Assembly: GCA_927911695.1 (NCBI GenBank)
Contig: CAKMQO010000133.1
Location: 1-11,506 of the forward strand
Reading direction: 5' to 3'
DNA length: 11,506 nucleotides
From: an uncultured Gemella sp.
GTDB lineage: Bacteria; Bacillota; Bacilli; Staphylococcales; Gemellaceae
Part shown: piece by piece, positions 7,730 to 11,506 of the stretch
How positions within the stretch are numbered: the stretch's first letter is position 1
How the letters are laid out: every line of letters begins with the position of its first letter
Program-made: the position numbers and the translations under genes
Notes under the pieces: model-generated
The model's input: the letters and a program-made list of their open reading frames with translations, nothing else
What the model was told of the DNA's origin: nothing
Databases searched by the model: none

Positions 7730-8041
7730 TTATTTTTCCTTTATTTTAATATTAAATTCTTTTATTTTTTGCCTTTTTTCTGTATTCATATTAAGTAAAA
7801 TATACTCTTCTTTGCTACTACGAGTTCTTTTTTTGAATAGACTTTCTGCACTCGTAGCTTCACTTTTCGTCTTAAACTCTTCAAAATATATAAGTTTTAC
7901 AGGTACTCTTACCCTTGTATATTTCGCACCTTTTTTTGCATTATGAGTTTTTATCCTTCTAACAATATCTGTTGTATATCCAGTATACCAAGTTTTGTCA
8001 CAACACTCAACCACATACATAAAACTACTCATAAATACCAT
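7730..8041 (-). CDS. yazA: GIY-YIG domain protein, YazA/UPF0213 type
   Basis: A single-domain GIY-YIG nuclease-fold protein of 103 aa; the cellular role of this family is not settled. The signature reads FMYVVEC (~7-13), then WYTGYTTDIVRRIKTHN (~18-34), with the family's GAKYTR, and EATSAESLFKK containing the expected catalytic-type Glu. Family members usually start only a few residues before the first Tyr, so the third-codon-later ATG (8030-8032) is a reasonable alternative to the ATG at 8041. Neither has a strong ribosome binding site, and both overlap or abut the trmN6 end (8025), so reinitiation after trmN6 is likely. Its place between trmN6 and rsmI matches Bacillus yabB-yazA-yabC. Confidence 0.85.
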   Translation of the reverse strand: MVFMSSFMYVVECCDKTWYTGYTTDIVRRIKTHNAKKGAKYTRVRVPVKLIYFEEFKTKSEATSAESLFKKRTRSSKEEYILLNMNTEKRQKIKEFNIKIKEK

Positions 8042-8760
8042 ACACTTTCTTCATCTCATCTGTATAACTACCATCTTCATTATAAATATAGAATGGTTGT
8101 TCAACTTTAATATCGCTAACCTTAGAAATACTACCCTCAACAAGTACTATTTTACTATTCTCGCTTGAAGACTTACTATATACAAATCTTATTCTCTTAA
8201 TTGCTAGTCCATTTTTCTCACATTCAGAGATAATATCACTTATTCTATAAGTTCTATGAACCATTGCGAATTTTCCATTTTGTTTAACTAAATATCTAAT
8301 CGCCTGAATTACATCACTAAGATTACATAATAATTCATGACGTGAAATATTGTGATTAAACTTTTCACGTTGATTCGGCATATTCTTAACAGGGAAATAT
8401 GGTGGATTACAAATTACATAGTCAAATGTTGATGGTTTATAATAGTCTTTTACATTTTTTTATATCACCACTTCGTACTGCTACATTAGTAATTTCATTT
8501 AACTCTAAACTTTTTTTACTCAGTTCAACTAAGTCTTCTTGAATTTCTAACATTTCTATTTTGGCATCTGACTTTTCTCTAAGAATTATTGAGATACCCC
8601 CATTACCACTGCAAAGTTCTATAATATTTTTCTTAAAACTTCTCGGCACATTGGCAAAATATGGTAATAAAAAAGAGTCCGTTGACATACTATAATGATC
8701 AACTTTTTGTAATATTTTAAAATTTTTAGAAACTATATCAACTCTTAAATTATCTTCCAT
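8025..8760 (-). CDS. trmN6: tRNA1(Val) adenine-37 N6-methyltransferase (TrmN6/YabB family), one frameshift
   Basis: This is an S-adenosylmethionine-dependent N6-adenine methyltransferase. E. coli YfiC/TrmN6 modifies A37 of tRNA1(Val); the exact target in Bacilli is less certain. The repaired protein is 244 aa. Motif I reads IIELCSGNGGISI (~46-58), and the catalytic NPPY motif (N118-P-P-Y121, in DYVICNPPYFPVKN) falls exactly in the repaired stretch. Downstream are SRHELLCNLSDVIQAIRYLV and MVHRTYR, typical of the YabB group. The T run 8455-8461 has 7 bases where 6 keep the frame; unrepaired, the N-terminal piece ends at 8437 without the catalytic motif. The ATG (8758-8760) is 1 base after the holB stop, with an AGAGGT just upstream inside holB, so the genes are translationally coupled. 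Confidence 0.9.
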
Positions 8761-8761
8761 A

Positions 8762-9597
8762 CTAACCTCTTGTTAAAAATTCTAAATTATTATTATCTAA
8801 TAAAATAGTAAAGGCGAATTTTTCCAACACCAATGTTGCATTAACATTTCCATTTAAATCTGCTTGTGCTTGAAGTATTTTTTCTTGTACTTTACTAATA
8901 TTAACAACATCACTTACGATTTCATCACTATAGCTTTTAGAAACTTCCATACTTAAATATTTGAAAAACTCTACCACTTCATCTTTAGATTTTAATTTTT
9001 CTAATAGATAAATATTTGCAAGATGAGGTTTTCTCATATATCTTTTTATATATTCATTAGTAATAGTAATTAACTCTTCATTCTGTTCAATTTCAATATT
9101 TTCACTTTGCCCTATTAGTTTAACTTGTTGACAGCGGGAAATAATAGTTGGTAATATGGCACTGATATTTTTACAACTAAGAATAGCTATAATATCATCT
9201 TCAGGTTCTTCTAAAAATTTAAGTAAACTGTTTGCTGCTTGCTCAGTCATTTTTTCTATATCTTTTATCCAGTATATCTTCTTACCGTAAATGATTTAAC
9301 ACTCAAATCAGATTTTAATGTTTGGATTTCATCTTTCTTTATCGAAGTTTCACTTGATAATTTATAAAAATCAACATAATTCCCATGATTTATACTATTG
9401 CAGTTTTTACAATTTTCACAACTATAAAATTCTTTATCTTTATTTTCTAAACAAAAAATTGCTTTAACAAAACTCAAAATAAACTCATCAGAATATAAAC
9501 TATCCTCACCTACTACTAAATAGGCATGGGATAGTTTATCTGTTTTTAATGTATTTGTTAAAGATTTTATTACAATTGTATCTTTACTAAAATTCAT
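8762..9597 (-). CDS. holB: DNA polymerase III delta' subunit, one frameshift
   Basis: Delta' is part of the clamp loader that puts the sliding clamp on primed DNA. Repaired length is 278 aa, somewhat short for the family (often ~300-330). The start KSLTNTLKTDKLSHAYLVVG is typical. The zinc module has C49 and then C60-x2-C63-x2-C66 (SCENCKNC). MTEQAANSLLKFLEEP and TIISRCQ with the SRC motif (154-156) are clamp-loader hallmarks. The P-loop region reads HAYLVVGEDSLYSDEF and has no GKT/S, so no ATP binding is expected there; delta' subunits often lack it. One G is missing at the C pair 9285-9286 (plus strand); repair restores SFTGKKIYWIKDIEKMTEQA. The start overlaps the tmk end by 11 bases, with GGAAGG 11 bases upstream. 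Confidence 0.9.
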
Positions 9598-10214
9598 TGT
9601 TTAAAAATCCTTCCAATATAGCAAGTGCTTGTTTTTGCACATTCTCGTATGTATCACTTGCATCAATCACCTTAATACGTTCGGTATTTTCTCTTGAAAG
9701 ATCATCATAACCACGTTTGACATTTTTGTAAAAATCTAGACTTTCTTGATCCATTCGGTTATTGTCATCTCTGTTTTTTGTACGCGCTAGTCCAACTTCA
9801 ACATCTACACAGAAATATAGTGTCAAATCCGGTTCTAGATTATCAGTTGCATACGCATTTATATCTAGTATATCTTGTTTAGAAAGTCCTCGACCATAAG
9901 ATTGGTAAGCAACCGAGCTATCCACAAAACGATCACAAATTACAATATATCCTTCATTTACATGAGGTAATATTTTTTTTTACAATATGATCACGTCGGC
10001 TAGCACAAAACAATAAACTTTCAGTTTTAGCATCAATATCATTTGAACTATCAAAAAGTAGTTCTCTGACTTTCTCGCTAAACTCTGTTCCTCCAGGTTC
10101 ACGTGTTGTTATTACTTTATATCCCTTTTCTTTCAAATATTCTGTAGCAAAGTTGATAAAGCTCGTTTTACCTGAACCATCTGAACCTTCTACTGTTATG
10201 AATTTACCTTTCAT
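9587..10214 (-). CDS. tmk: Thymidylate kinase, one frameshift
   Basis: It phosphorylates dTMP to dTDP with ATP, the step feeding dTTP synthesis. The repaired protein is 208 aa, normal for the family. Motifs in order are the P-loop GSDGSGKT (10-17), TREPGGT (37-43), the substrate-binding ASRRDH (71-76), CDRFVDSSVAYQ (DR at 94-95), and the LID-side YGRGLS. The T run at 9973-9981 has 9 bases where 8 keep the frame; repair restores VKKILPHVNEGYIVICDRF. Unrepaired, the N-terminal piece would stop soon after VKKN at about 9954. The ATG at 10212-10214 has AAAGG 8 bases upstream. It lies 26 bases after the aminotransferase stop and overlaps holB, so all three are probably cotranscribed. Confidence 0.93.
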
Positions 10215-10240
10215 TTGAATAACCTTTCTTCTATATATAA

Positions 10241-11419
10241 TTACTTATTCATAAATTGAGAAATTCTTTCAACAGCTTCTTTTATATTTTCCATGCTTGT
10301 TGCATAACTAATTCTAAAGAAGTCATTATAAGCTTTCCCAAATGCTGTCCCAGGAATAACCCCAACACGAGCCTCTTTCGCTAATAATTTACAAAACTCC
10401 ATCGCTCCTAGCTCACGGTATTCCGCTGGAATCTTAGCGAAAATATAAAATGCTCCATCAATTTCAGGAATTTCAAAACCTAATTCACGAAGTCTTGGAA
10501 CCATATAATCTTTTCTTTCTCTATAAGTTTCAATCATATGATTATTATATTTATCTACATTTTCATCTGTTAAAGCTACTACAGCAGCATCTTGAACAAA
10601 TGTTGGAGCTCCAGATACTGTAAACAGATGGAAAACCCCGATTTTTCTAATCATCGCTTGGGGAGCTGCGACAAATCCAATACGCCATCCAGTCATAGCA
10701 TGAGATTTTGATAATCCACTGATTAGAACTGTTTGTTCTGGAATAAACTCAGCTAATGATGTGTGTTTATAGTTATATGTAATATCTCCATAAATTTCAT
10801 CACTAAGTACAAAAATATCATATTTTTCTAATACATCAGCAATCTCTTTAACTTCTTCTCTAGTATAAGAAACACCACTTGGATTGTTTGGATAGTTGAT
10901 TAAAATTGCTTTCGCATCTTTATTTTCCTCTAGAGCTTTTTCTAAATCATCTGGACGAACTTTAAAACCATTGTCAGCTGTGTCAATAAATTTAATATTA
11001 CATTTATTTAGAATACCTACACCCTCATAAGCTGAAAAATATGGTGTCACTACTAAAATAGTATCCCCCTGATTTGTAATGGCTGAAATAGTATGTTCTA
11101 TAGCTGCAGAAGCACCTATTGTTACAATAACCTCATCAGAACTGTATTTCAAATTATATCTTTTTTCTAAATTTTTTGCCCATGCAGCTCTTAATGGCTC
11201 AATACCATTATTTACTGAATAGTGCGTTCTATTATTATCTAAAGCAACTTTCGCAGCTTCTTTAACCTCCTCAGCAGTGTCAAAGTCAGGTTCTCCTAAT
11301 GTTAACTTGATAATCCCTTCAATCGTTGAAGCAAATGCATCAAATTCTCTGATTGGTGATCCTGTAAGATTCGCTAAAGACGTGTTAAATTTGTTTTCTA
11401 ATGATTTTTTAATATCCAT
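10241..11419 (-). CDS. PLP-dependent class I/II aminotransferase (aromatic/branched amino acid type)
   Basis: An intact 392-aa aminotransferase of the aspartate-aminotransferase fold. The PLP-binding lysine is K238 in SGLSK-SHAMTGWRIGF, with R246 typical of subgroup I. Other PLP contacts are YPNNPSG (176-182), DEIY (207-210), and the substrate carboxylate Arg R369 in FFRISYATS. The N-terminal LTLGEPDF (39-46) and SPIREFD (21-27) resemble the AraT/PatA group of lactic acid bacteria and Bacillus, which transaminate aromatic amino acids or N-acetyl-LL-diaminopimelate; I cannot choose between these from sequence alone. The ATG at 11417-11419 has AAGGAAGG (11431-11438) upstream. An extended -10 promoter lies 39 bases upstream, so this is the first gene of the cluster that continues into tmk. 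Confidence 0.85.
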   Translation of the reverse strand: MDIKKSLENKFNTSLANLTGSPIREFDAFASTIEGIIKLTLGEPDFDTAEEVKEAAKVALDNNRTHYSVNNGIEPLRAAWAKNLEKRYNLKYSSDEVIVTIGASAAIEHTISAITNQGDTILVVTPYFSAYEGVGILNKCNIKFIDTADNGFKVRPDDLEKALEENKDAKAILINYPNNPSGVSYTREEVKEIADVLEKYDIFVLSDEIYGDITYNYKHTSLAEFIPEQTVLISGLSKSHAMTGWRIGFVAAPQAMIRKIGVFHLFTVSGAPTFVQDAAVVALTDENVDKYNNHMIETYRERKDYMVPRLRELGFEIPEIDGAFYIFAKIPAEYRELGAMEFCKLLAKEARVGVIPGTAFGKAYNDFFRISYATSMENIKEAVERISQFMNK

Positions 11420-11453
11420 ATATATATCTACCTTCCTTTAAAATTAGGTACAT

Positions 11454-11466
11454 TGTTAATATAACA
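11454..11466 (-). promoter_or_regulatory. Predicted aminotransferase promoter with overlapping palindrome
   Basis: On the minus strand TGTTATATT (11458-11466) is an extended -10 (TG-T-TATATT), placing the transcription start near 11451. The same bases form a perfect dyad TGTTA-TAT-TAACA (11454-11466). A looser outer inverted repeat, GTACAATATTA against TAACAATGTAC, surrounds it. A palindrome on the -10 could be an operator, but AT-rich DNA forms such dyads often. Confidence 0.45.
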
Positions 11467-11506
11467 TTTCTAATATTGTACATATTTTCAACAAAAATTA
11501 AATTAG

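Noticed and set aside
1..11506. CRISPR array, tRNA or rRNA genes, prophage or defence genes
   Set aside because: No regularly spaced repeats, no cloverleaf-like G/C stems and no such proteins were found on either strand; apart from the IS end, the window is core chromosome.

Overview
The window comes from an AT-rich, low-GC Gram-positive chromosome. The housekeeping proteins look like those of Bacilli: a SigA-type sigma factor, a CHC2-zinc DnaG primase, and a tmk-holB-trmN6-yazA-rsmI order that matches the Bacillus/Staphylococcus tmk-yabC region with some genes missing. Protein character and gene order suggest a Gemella-like organism, but that name is a recollection-level guess and was not tested.

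Layout from left to right. (1) Positions 1-245 hold the 5' end of an IS3-family transposase orfA on the minus strand, preceded by a strong hairpin. (2) Positions 295-3181 hold dnaG-rpoD on the minus strand, the core of the classical macromolecular synthesis operon. (3) Positions 3182-3618 are a very AT-rich divergent intergenic region with a promoter for dnaG on one side and one for trkA on the other. (4) Positions 3619-6492 hold trkA-trkH on the plus strand, which together make a Trk-type potassium uptake system. (5) Positions 6509-6608 are a convergent terminator zone. (6) Positions 6587-11419 hold one tight minus-strand cluster, transcribed right to left: aminotransferase, tmk, holB, trmN6, yazA, rsmI and a small two-helix membrane protein with a histidine-kinase-like H-box. 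Most junctions overlap or touch. Relative to Bacillus, darA/yaaQ, yaaR, ricT/yaaT and yabA are absent from this cluster.

The most striking property is quality-related. Eight genes (IS orfA, rpoD, dnaG, trkA, trkH, trmN6, holB, tmk) are interrupted by about 13 single-base gains or losses, nearly all in homopolymer runs of 2-9 bases. Restoring one base at each site gives full-length, family-typical proteins. Because several of these genes are essential, base-calling or assembly errors are far more likely than real gene decay, so I annotate each gene across its full repaired span. Coordinates are those of the sequence as given.

I found no convincing new multi-gene defence or mobile system. The best biological leads are the small HisKA-like membrane protein at the end of the rsmI cluster, the hairpin that buries the transposase ribosome binding site next to rpoD, and the streamlined tmk-holB-trmN6 cluster.
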